Below are positions 53,785 to 63,900 of a stretch of 64,000 bases of DNA, piece by piece. The DNA comes from Pseudobacter sp. (GTDB taxonomy: Bacteria > Bacteroidota > Bacteroidia > Chitinophagales > Chitinophagaceae): NCBI GenBank assembly GCA_017849455.1, contig JAFIGX010000024.1:186001-250000 (forward strand), read 5' to 3'. Position numbers and translations under genes: made by a program. Position 1 is the stretch's first letter. Each line of letters begins with the position of its first letter. The notes beneath the pieces were generated by a model. That model worked only from the letters and a program-made list of their open reading frames with translations, was not told the DNA's origin and searched no databases.

Positions 53785-56700
53785 ATGAAACTATTTTTAC
53801 TGTTTGCATTCAACATGTTCATACTATGGCCTGGTGTGAAGGCTGCTGATACCCTGCAATATTCATTACGTCAATATACGGACGAAAATGGGTTGCCGCA
53901 GAACAGCATCAAGTCGATCGCACCGGATAGGTTCGGCTTTCTCTGGATGGCCACCGAAAACGGATTGGTCAGGTTCGACGGCCAACAGTTCCGGGTATTC
54001 GATAAACACGATACCGGGTTGCCGGCCAGCCGCATTACCTGGCTTGCCAGCGATCCTTCACGACAGGGTCTCTTTGCCATTACCGAAAAGAACCAATGCC
54101 TTGCAATAGAGAACGGGGAAGCCAGGCTGCTTCAACCCGGCCAATGGCCTGCTATCTTTGATACATTAACTTTCGACGGCCACCTTTCCGTGTACCATAC
54201 ACTCGGCCTTCCCAATATTTACAGGAATATTCTCAGGTTCAGGTCTTACCGGATCGACGTTGATCCCACTCTGTATTATACTGTCACGGGCAGCACGGTG
54301 GAAGCTTTTCACAATAAGGAAAAGTTTTTTGAGACCACTATCCCGGGTACTGATTGCTGGAACTATTTTTTGCTGGAAGGGCAACTTTATTGTCTCGATG
54401 GTTATGACGTTACACGGATCGCTGATGGAAAGATCTCGAAGGGAGGGCCCCTTCGTGGTGATATTCAGCAAAACCCTGCATTCAGGGCCGGCAAGGTCAG
54501 TCCCGTTCTTTACTGGAATTGGATTACAGGGAGTGCTTTCGTGTATCTCGGCAGTTCGCTTTACCTGCTGAAGCCGCTGCCGGGAGGTGGACTGGTCACA
54601 CACCTGTTGCTGGAGAATTTCGATATGGACCAGAACAGTATCATGTCCATTTATTATGATGAAACTGCCCGCCGCCTTTTCCTGGGCAGCCAGACCCGCG
54701 GCCTCTTCGTTTTTACGAGGAAACAATTCTACACATTGAGGTCCGACCAATCCGATGCCGACGAAGTATACTATGCACAGGCTGCCTATGGCCATGATGA
54801 AGTGCTCACTCCCCAGGGCGACCTGCTGGCATTATTCAGGAAGGGAAAGAGATTCCCGATCATCCACGCAAATATCAAGACCGACAGGTACAGTATGCTG
54901 ATCGATCAGCAGGGGAATATCTGGTGCAAACAACGTTCCGTATTGTTCAGGTATGGCAGGGATGGAAAAACTTTGCTGGGGCAATGGCAACTGCCAACGC
55001 AAATCACCCAGTTATATGAGTATGATAAAGGCCATTTGTTGATCGGTCTTCGTTACGGCGTGCTTCATCAACTGGATTACATGGCGCCTTCCCCAAAGCC
55101 AAGGCCAGTGCTCGATGCCGTTCTCGATATTTCATTCATGCAGATGGAATCCTTTGGCATTCTGTGGATAGGCACCGCCAAAGGATTGTACAGGGCCAAT
55201 CTTATTACCAATAAAATAGATACTATCCCTGGATTGCATACCCAGTATATCAGGAGCATACTGATCTCGAAGCCCGGCGAGCTTTGGATTACGGCCTATG
55301 GCGATGGCATTTATCTGCTGAAAGACAACAAGCCGACCCGGATGCCAATGGATAAGGATAGGTTTTTAAGCGCAGCTCACTGTATCCTGGAGGATGGAAA
55401 AGGTTTTTTCTGGATCACTACCAACAAAGGATTGTTCCAGGTAGCCAGGAAAGACCTGCTGGCTTTTGCGGCCGACCGGCAACAGGCCGTTTATTATCTC
55501 TATTATGATAAATATGCCGGGTTCAATACAAATGAATTCAATGGGGGCTGTCAGCCATGCGGCATAAAAATGCCTAATGGATATTTATCCCTTCCTTCCA
55601 TCAACGGGTTGGTTTGGGGACATCCGGCAACATTACGGGCCGAGGCCCCGGATAAAGGATTGTTCCTCGATAAGCTGGAGATCGATGGTCAGCCTCTCCA
55701 CGGAACGGACACTATTTCATTGGAACAGCAATTTGATTTTTTCAAATTGTCCGTGACCACTCCTTATTTCGGTCATCCTTATAATGTGCACCTCGAATTT
55801 GCACTGGTGAAGAACCAGTCGGCGCCTGTCTGGAACAAGATCGATAATGACAGGAGCATCACTTTGACCTCGCTCCCTTCGGGTACGTACCAGCTTCAAA
55901 TCCGTAAGCAGAACGGGTTCGGGCCCGATAACTATTCCATGAAGGTGATTACGTTGATCATCCCGCTGGCCTTCTATGAAACCTGGTGGTTCCGTATTGC
56001 CTTGGGACTGCTCATCGTCGCATCCATCTGGATCTATACCAGGTTCCGGTTGCAGTATATCAAGCGAAAGAACAAGATGCTGGAAGCACGGATCGATGAA
56101 CGGACGCAAACCTTGCTGAATACCCTGACCGAATTGCAGGAATCGGAAGAGGTACTGCGCAGGCAAACACATATCCAGGACAGGCTGATCACTGCTATCA
56201 CGCACGATATCAAGAGCCCCCTCAAATATATGACCATGGCCGCCAGGCGTATGTTCGAAAACGCAGATCTCGAATCGGCCCAGGAGATGCAAAAAAATGC
56301 GCGGATGTTGTATGAATCCGGTTACAGGATGTACCACCTTACGGATAACCTGCTGCAATACATCAAACTGAACTCCCGCGATACACATATTATTTATGAA
56401 GGGGTGAACGTGCATGACCTGGTGGAAGATAAGGTGGAATTATTCCGCGATATCGCTGCCGAACAGTCCACCAACCTGTACAATGAAGTACCGGCCAACT
56501 GGCGCATGCGGAGCAATAACCGCCTGCTCGGAGTTGTGGTCCATAATCTGGTGGATAATGCCATCAAGGTAACTTTCGATGGGCAGTTGACCATCGATAC
56601 AGTAGAAGAAAAAGAGGAAGTACGCATACGCCTGAACGATACCGGAGTAGGGATGCATCCCGATATGGTGCACTGGTGCAACAGTGATACCGATCCGTAT

Positions 56701-56865
56701 GAAATGACGCCGGCAGGAGAAAAATTTCCTGGCCATGCCGGCTTCGGACTGATCATCGTGAAGGAACTCGTGAACCTGATGAACGGGAAATTACAGGTGA
56801 GCAGCAGCCAGGCCGGCACTACTATTGAATTGATCTTTCACAAAGACATGAAATTGGAGGTCTGA
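53785..56865 (+). CDS. Two-component propeller sensor histidine kinase
   Basis: 1,026 residues with a signal peptide (MKLFLLFAFNMFILWPGVKA). Periplasmic propeller repeats follow (NGLPQNSIKSIAPDRFGFLW, MATENGLVRFDGQQFRVFDK), then a Y_Y_Y-like domain (SGTYQLQIRKQNGFGPDNYS), a membrane segment (TWWFRIALGLLIVASIWIYT), a coiled coil, HisKA with H807 in ITHDIKSP, and a HATPase domain (VHNLVDNAIKVTF, NDTGVGMHPDM, HAGFGLIIVKELVN). It has no receiver or AraC domain, so unlike hybrid systems it needs a separate response regulator. The convergent NarL-type regulator 59 bases downstream is the obvious candidate, though opposite orientation makes the pairing only probable. Signal unknown. Confidence 0.93.
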   Translation: MKLFLLFAFNMFILWPGVKAADTLQYSLRQYTDENGLPQNSIKSIAPDRFGFLWMATENGLVRFDGQQFRVFDKHDTGLPASRITWLASDPSRQGLFAITEKNQCLAIENGEARLLQPGQWPAIFDTLTFDGHLSVYHTLGLPNIYRNILRFRSYRIDVDPTLYYTVTGSTVEAFHNKEKFFETTIPGTDCWNYFLLEGQLYCLDGYDVTRIADGKISKGGPLRGDIQQNPAFRAGKVSPVLYWNWITGSAFVYLGSSLYLLKPLPGGGLVTHLLLENFDMDQNSIMSIYYDETARRLFLGSQTRGLFVFTRKQFYTLRSDQSDADEVYYAQAAYGHDEVLTPQGDLLALFRKGKRFPIIHANIKTDRYSMLIDQQGNIWCKQRSVLFRYGRDGKTLLGQWQLPTQITQLYEYDKGHLLIGLRYGVLHQLDYMAPSPKPRPVLDAVLDISFMQMESFGILWIGTAKGLYRANLITNKIDTIPGLHTQYIRSILISKPGELWITAYGDGIYLLKDNKPTRMPMDKDRFLSAAHCILEDGKGFFWITTNKGLFQVARKDLLAFAADRQQAVYYLYYDKYAGFNTNEFNGGCQPCGIKMPNGYLSLPSINGLVWGHPATLRAEAPDKGLFLDKLEIDGQPLHGTDTISLEQQFDFFKLSVTTPYFGHPYNVHLEFALVKNQSAPVWNKIDNDRSITLTSLPSGTYQLQIRKQNGFGPDNYSMKVITLIIPLAFYETWWFRIALGLLIVASIWIYTRFRLQYIKRKNKMLEARIDERTQTLLNTLTELQESEEVLRRQTHIQDRLITAITHDIKSPLKYMTMAARRMFENADLESAQEMQKNARMLYESGYRMYHLTDNLLQYIKLNSRDTHIIYEGVNVHDLVEDKVELFRDIAAEQSTNLYNEVPANWRMRSNNRLLGVVVHNLVDNAIKVTFDGQLTIDTVEEKEEVRIRLNDTGVGMHPDMVHWCNSDTDPYEMTPAGEKFPGHAGFGLIIVKELVNLMNGKLQVSSSQAGTTIELIFHKDMKLEV

Positions 56866-56900
56866 TGCCTCCCATGATAGGACTGATTAAACTACCGGGT

Positions 56901-56927
56901 ACTTCCGACCTCTGACCTCCGACCTCA
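56901..56927. repeat. GACCTC repeat copy
   Basis: ACTTCCGACCTCTGACCTCC followed by GACCTCA holds three GACCTC units between two convergent genes. It shares GAGGTCGGAAGT (minus strand) with the inverted repeat at 3345-3415. It overlaps the stop codon of the response-regulator gene. Confidence 0.6.
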
Positions 56928-57566
56928 TGATTGCACATTTCCATACAACCTCACTTTCTCTGCCAGCTCGATGACGTTGCCTACTTCCAGCTTTTCGAAG
57001 ATCCGCGCTTTATAGGTGCTTACAGTGGAGATCTGCAGGCTCAGTACAGTGCCGATATCTGCAACACTCGACCCTTTGATCAGCAATTGCATTACTTCCA
57101 GTTCCCTGTTCGACAGGGCATGAAGAGGATTCCTGGACATATTGCTTTTGGCGGTGAGGCCGTTGAGCAGGTGTTGTTTTACGGTTGGGCTGAGATACTT
57201 CTCATTGTTCAGCACAGTGCGGATGGCTGTCTTCAATTCATCTTCCGGAGAATTCTTGACGAGGTAACCATCCACACCGGCCTGTAAATATCGCAATGCG
57301 AACAGTTGTTCGTCGTATCCGGAGAAGATGAGGATCTTGATGTTGGGTTGATGCAATCTTATTACATCGATCATCTGCAGGTTATTGCCACCAGGGATAT
57401 TGATATCGAGAATGAGCAGGTCGAATGATTGGCTGTCGAGCAATTTGAGGGCCTGGTTGAAATTTACAGCTTCGCTGACTTGTCCGCCGGGGAGCAATTC
57501 TTTTATAATAAGGGTAGCCCCGTAACGTACGATCGTGTGATCGTCAGCAATCAGGATGTTCGGCAT
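56925..57566 (-). CDS. NarL/LuxR-family response regulator
   Basis: 213 residues from the ATG at 57564-57566, MPNILIADDHTIVRYGATLI. A longer in-frame start 38 codons upstream is rejected because that extension does not belong to the receiver fold. The receiver domain spans 1-120 with phosphoacceptor D54 in LLILDINIP and acidic pocket D8/D9; a LuxR-type HTH lies at about 145-205 (LSNRELEVMQLLIKGSSVAD, TVSTYKARIFEKLEV). It is a DNA-binding response regulator, facing the sensor kinase gene convergently and probably its partner. Confidence 0.92.
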   Translation of the reverse strand: MPNILIADDHTIVRYGATLIIKELLPGGQVSEAVNFNQALKLLDSQSFDLLILDINIPGGNNLQMIDVIRLHQPNIKILIFSGYDEQLFALRYLQAGVDGYLVKNSPEDELKTAIRTVLNNEKYLSPTVKQHLLNGLTAKSNMSRNPLHALSNRELEVMQLLIKGSSVADIGTVLSLQISTVSTYKARIFEKLEVGNVIELAEKVRLYGNVQS

Positions 57567-57740
57567 AGGTGTAAAGTCGTTGTTTTCAGGTCTTATAAGA
57601 TATTGTCGCCAAACAAGGTTACCCGTTATAACCATGTATTCGAATAGCGGCTGTAAGATACAATTTTTTTCTACATACAATTCGAAGTTATACTACATCC
57701 TTGTGGTAGTTCTATTATAAAGAAAATATTTCAAGTAAAA

Positions 57741-57898
57741 TACTTTTGTCGTGAATGATCATGTACCTGCACAGGTTCTACACACGGAGTATTCACTGAA
57801 CCTGCTGTTCCGGCAGGTTCGCAGGTAAAGGTTCTGGTCTCGTAGCTTTCCTTTGATCAGTATGGTACACCACAGTGAATCCGGGTCATTGACCCGGA
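57741..57898 (+). promoter_or_regulatory. Structured leader before the giant surface protein
   Basis: The gene-free stretch 57567-57993 carries a -7-like TACTTTTG (57741-57748), a hairpin GAACCTGC/GCAGGTTC (57798-57805 with 57813-57820), and a perfect hairpin CCGGGTC-ATT-GACCCGG (57881-57897). Neither hairpin is followed by a T run, so they look like leader structures rather than terminators. A riboregulatory role is only a possibility. Confidence 0.4.
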
Positions 57899-57993
57899 AG
57901 TGACTGTTATTGCTATTACAGTAACGCACATATATAGCTATTCAATAACCTATTCAAATAAAAAGAATAAAACCTTTCAAAAGCCAAGTCCAT

Positions 57994-60900
57994 ATGCAAC
58001 CAACACTACTCTTGCGTAGGTCTGCCTTTTCTACAAGCAGCATGATCAGGCGACTATCGACGCTTCTTTCTATTCTTCTTTTCCCGGTCTTCCTGATGGC
58101 TGCTAATTTCCCGGTCACGAATACGAATGATGCCGGTCCCGGTTCACTGAGGCAGGCCATCCTCGACCTGAATGCCGCTCCCGGCGCAGGTCCTCATGCC
58201 ATTCAATTCTCTGTATATGGACAGATCACGATCCAGACCTCCCTCCCGGCCATCACCAAGGCCAATGCCACCGTCGATGGGCAGAACAGGATCACCATCA
58301 ATTCAAGTGGCGTCAATGGAATTATCAATCCCTTCGATATCCGGGCAAACAATGTCACTGTCCGCAATTTTACATTGACCAACAATGGAGATATAGACTT
58401 TATTGTCCGGACCAATACTACCGGTGTACTGATCGAGAACATCAATACCTATAGCAATAGTGGGAATTATCTCAATGCATTGGTGTATGTGGAAGGTAAT
58501 TCCACTAACCTCACCATCCGTAATTTATGGTCTACCGATATAGAGCCATGTAACGGTAGCAATCCTTACATCGGGAAGGGCATCTATTTTATTGGTGGTA
58601 CACAGACCAACCTGGTGATGGACAATATCAATCTCAGTACACAGGGGAATACCAGGGGATGTGGTGGAGTGGAATTCCGCGATGCACCCATCAACGGCTG
58701 GAATTTCACCAATAGTAAGATCAGTGGCTTCCAGAACGCTATTATGCTCAATAACACGGGTGGCCCCGTGGAGACCGCCAACAATATAACACTGGATAAA
58801 GTAACGGTAGATTCTTTGTGGAGCGGCATAGCACTTGGCTTTTATTCCAACTATATAAATACGAACATCACGATCAAAAATTCAGTCTTCGACATGGATG
58901 TGGTTGGCACTGATGATGATGGCGATTATGGCATCCGGTTCGATAATACCACGAACAGTATCACCCTGGATAGTATCCGGGTCAATGAGGCGGATATCCG
59001 TTTCATCTGGTTCAACGGGGCAGCCAGCAATATCACCATCAATCATTCAAAACTAGAGAACACGGTGCCCGGTCTGTATGGAGGTAATCATTTTATTTCT
59101 TTTGAGAGCACCGTCAATACCCTTACGATCAAAAATTCGATCCTGAACGGCGACAAACCAGGTAACACGACCGATGCCGGTTACGGCATCGTATTCCCCA
59201 ATATTGCCAATGATGTAACCCTCGACAGCCTTACTTTCAATGAATTTGACGGCGATGGGATCTATGTCAATAACGGAGCCAATACCAATTTTCAACTGAA
59301 GAATTCGAAATTCACCAACAACTTCGACGGTATCGAGTTCTACAATAATTTCCCTCGCACGAATGTAGGCATTACGAACTGTTCCTTTTACAACAGTGGC
59401 CGCACAGGCATCGTGGTCAATATGGCCAATGCCACTTCCAATATCAATCTTACGGGCGACACTGTAGTGAACGCGGCCAGTCACGGTATCTGGCTTTATG
59501 GAGGCTCTGGTGTCAGCAATATGACCATTACCGGCTGTGTGATCCATGATAACGCAGGTGCAGGTATTTATAATGATAATCCACTCAAAGTAATTTATAA
59601 CAACAACTCCATTTATAATAATACCGGCTCAGGTATCAGCAATAATGGCGGTAACTGTAATTATCGTGGCGCTAATCGGCCCGTGCTCGTATCGTCCAAT
59701 GCATTGGGCGGCGGTCAATATCAGTTGCAGATCACCATTCCCAATATTTCACCGGGGGCATTGTACAGCGTGGAGATCTACGCCAATGATCCCGCCGTTA
59801 CTTCTTCCAGCGGACAATATTATGTGACCACCCTGAATGGTCTCTCCGCCGGCACAAGCACACAAACTATAACTTATAATACGGGCCCGGGTGCTACCGG
59901 TGTAGGCTTCTGGACAGCCACCCTGCGCATTCCCGCCAATAATTGCGGCACTTCCGAATTCAGCGATAAGCTCAACATCGGCGTGAAAGCCCCGGCCTGC
60001 GTGAACAATGGTATACTGGCCTGGTACCGCGCCGATATGGGACTGAACGGGTACACCTGGGGCGATATCAGCGGCAACGCCAATCACATGACTGCTACCG
60101 GCGATCCGGATACTACCAGTGGCTATGTCAATTTCAATCCGGCCATGTATTATGATGGCAACGATCTCCACCTCGCACCGGCCTCCGCCACTGTTACCAC
60201 GGCCTACACAATGATGGGGCTGGGCAAGCTGGAAGGCTCACTGAATGGCAGGGTCTTCTCTTCTAATGGCAGTAACAAGCTCTTTGGCTGGCATGGTGGA
60301 TTTGAGAACAGGTTATATTTAGAAGCATGGATCAATCCCAATACTACCCCAATTGCCAATAATACCCGGCTGTATTCTCTCAAACGGGCCAATACCGGCG
60401 CAGGGCCATTCGAGTTCAAGGGCAATGGCGTTTTGCTGAATAGTGGGCCTTCTTCTAACGGCACCGCCTGGACGCTTTCGATGGGAGGTTTGCCGGGAGG
60501 GGAATTTTCAAAAGTATTCGTTCCTGAATTTTTTATCTACAACCGTGATCTCAACCCCGGTGAGATCCAGCGCATAGAATCCTATATGGCGCTGAAATAC
60601 GGTGTCACACTGAATAATGGCGCCACCGATTATGTGGCTTCCGACGGCACAACCCTGATGTGGAGCGCATCGGCCAATGCCGGTTATGGATTGCACATCA
60701 CCGGTATCGGTAAGGACGACTGCACCATGCTGCACCAGAAACAATCACTCAGCGCAGATACAGGGCTCGTGACGATCGCATTGGGCAATGCCATCCAGCT
60801 TTCGAATATGGCCAACACCAATGCAGTGACTACCGATAAGACCTTCTTTGTATTCGGAGATAATAACGGCTCTGCAAAATTCGCTACGGCCGTTACCGGC

Positions 60901-63900
60901 GTCAAAGTGAACCAGCGGATGGCACGCGTATGGAAAGTACAGAAATCGGCGGGCTGGACAGATCAGCTTCTTACGCTCCGGTTCAAGGGAGCAGGATCAT
61001 CCAATTATCTTCTCATCAGCACTGATCCTGCATTTGCCACGATCAGCCAGGAGTTGCCGCTGGATGCCAGCGGATCGATCAGTCTGCATTCATCGCTGTT
61101 CCCCAATGGCGCTTATTACACCCTGGGCACTACACTCAAGGGGCCTGCCAGTGTGAATGCCGGCGTGGCATTATGGTTGAGAGCAGATGATGGAAATGCC
61201 ACCGGTGCTTCCTGGAATGACTTCAGCGGTAATGGCAATGGGGCCATTCAGGCTAATCCAGCCAGACAGGCAACTGTTCTGCCTACCGGCATCAATTTCA
61301 ATCCTGCATTGAAGTTCAATGGGGTGAATAGTTTCCTCGCCAGTCCCAGTCTCTTTACCGGTCCTGGCATCAATAACGTACAGATATATGCAGTGGCGAT
61401 CACCGATGCGGCACAGAACGGCTCCATGTTCGGCGAGATGGTCAGCAATGGACAGCAGATCCATTCGCATGTACCCTGGACTGACGGCATCCTCTATTTC
61501 GATGCCCCTTATAATTACAGGATACAAGGAGCATGGGGAGGAACGTTCGGCGCACCTTATATCTGGACCTTCCTTCGCTCACCATCCGGTATGAGCGCCA
61601 ACAGGAACAGGTCGGTAGTCGCTACTTTTTCAGGAGCGCTGAATAATATTCCCGGATCGAATGCTCAATTCGGCATTGGCGCCTGGTACGATGGGAATGG
61701 CCCCTTTAATGGTAAGATCGCCGAGATGATCGTGTACAATAATTCGGCAGCCACCACCGCCACACAACGACAGCAGATAGAATCCTATCTCGCTTTGAAA
61801 TACGGTCTCACACTGAACCTTGCAGCACCGGTCGATTACCTGGCCAGTGACGGCACTACCAAAATGTGGGATGTTACCCTGAATAACGGGTACAATAATC
61901 ATATCACCGGTATCGGACGCGATAGCGTATCTGCATTGTTGCAAAAACAATCAGTAAGTGCAGATGCCGGCTATGTTACCATTGCATTAGGCAATAGCAT
62001 TGCTGCCAGCAATGCGGCCAATACCGGCACTATCACCGCCAACAAGTCGTTCCTGGTAACAGGTGATAACGACGGTGCGAGAATGTTTTCCGTCAATGTT
62101 ACCGGATTACCGGGGGTGAATGTGGCGCTGGCACGCACCTGGAAAGTACAGAAGACGAATTGGACAGACCAGAATATCACTATCCGCACAGATTCAGCAT
62201 TTGCTACTCCGCAATTCATCATCATCAGTACCGATGCCGTCTTTGGTGCAGGCGATCTCGCACTGCCGTTCACCAATGGCGTCATCACACTCAATACAAG
62301 TCAGCTCCCCAACGGTTCTTTCTTCACCTTCGCCAATGGATTGAAAGGTCCCGGCGGAGTGGTTACCGGCATCGGCGCCTGGTATAAGGGCGATTATGGA
62401 TTAAGTCCCTTGCAATGGAATGATTACAGCGGCCGTGGTATGAATATCCCATCTCCCGCTGTAGCCAACAGGCCCAGCGTTTTGCCCAATGGCATGAACT
62501 TCAATCCCACCGCCTCTTTTGTTCCTCCTCAGTTCTTCGGGAAAGGGAATATCGTTGATCCCTCCACCTCCATATTAGGCAATGGGAACATGAATAATAT
62601 CGCGGTATTCGGTGTGTATTCTATGACTGCCCCGAATAATGCTGCGCTCTTCGATCAGATGACGACCAACAATTATCCTGTCATTGCATCTCCTCATACT
62701 GGAGGGCTGTCTGATTTCGATGCGCCGTACGGCTGGCGGTTGACGGCTCCCTGGGGTGGCAGCCTGAACAAAGCCAATGTATGGAGCTTTACCAAGACGG
62801 TTGCCAATATGAGTTTTTACCGCGACAGGAATGTGATGGCTTCTGATAATAATCCCCGCGACTATTTACCTCACAACGGCGGCAACTATTCCTCCAACCT
62901 GAGTGTTTGGCACGGCTCGGAATACAACAATGGAAAGATCCCTGAAGTCATCATATATAAAGATATATCGACACTAACGCCTACCGACCGTCTCAAGATA
63001 GAATCCTATCTCGCCATTAAATATGGCGTAACGCTGAACCTCGCTTCCACAACCGGTTATACGGCAACGGACGGTTCTGTTTATTGGGACGCTACAGTAA
63101 ATGCAGGTTATTCCAAACATATTACCGGCATCGGCCGCGACAGCGTGACGGACCTGAACCAGAAACAATCCCTCAGCGTGGATACGGGAGTGGTAACGAT
63201 CGCACTCGGCAATACGGTAGCTGCCAGCAATGCAGCAAACACAAATATTATCACCAACGATAGATCATTCTTTGTATTTGGTGATGATGGAGCATCCGCC
63301 GGATTCCTAACACCGGTGAATGGTCAGCCAGGCATCACCAACCGGATGACGAGGATCTTCAAGGTTGGTAAGACAGCCAACTGGGCCGACCAGAACATTA
63401 CGTTCAAAGTTAATGGCGGTAATGCACAAACGTATTTATTAGTAAGCACAGATGCCGTCTTCGATGGCGCCGACACAAAATATGTATTGAATGCCGACAG
63501 TACGGTTACGCTGAATACCAGTAACCTGCCTGCTGGGGTTTACTTCACGTTTGCAAAAGATATCAAAGGGCCCAATGGTGTCAATAAAGGCATTAACTTC
63601 TGGCTTCGTGCCGATGACGGAAATACCAGCGGCGCCTCCTGGAATGATTATGCAGGCCGTGGCCATCAGGCCCAGCAAAGTGTGGTAACCGGACAACCGA
63701 CCACCGACGCAAAAGCGATCAACTTCAATTATGGGTTAAAGTTCGATGGTACCGATGATTTCCTCGATATCAATACAACAAGGGTACACCCCGATACCTC
63801 CTCTATATTTGTAGCGGCTTCGGGGGCGGGATTCGCGGCCGTCAGAGACCTCGTGAGCAGCGGCGCCGTAGGCTCCTCCAATGGTATGGAATTTAGGGTA

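Noticed and set aside
57600..57680. Longer N terminus for the response regulator
   Set aside because: The extra 38 residues do not fit a receiver domain; MPNILIADDH is the standard start.
59053..59547. Several minus-strand frames, some with similar IGxG patterns, across 58-64 kb
   Set aside because: They mirror the repeats of the giant plus-strand protein, so their mutual similarity is a by-product of the coding repeats.
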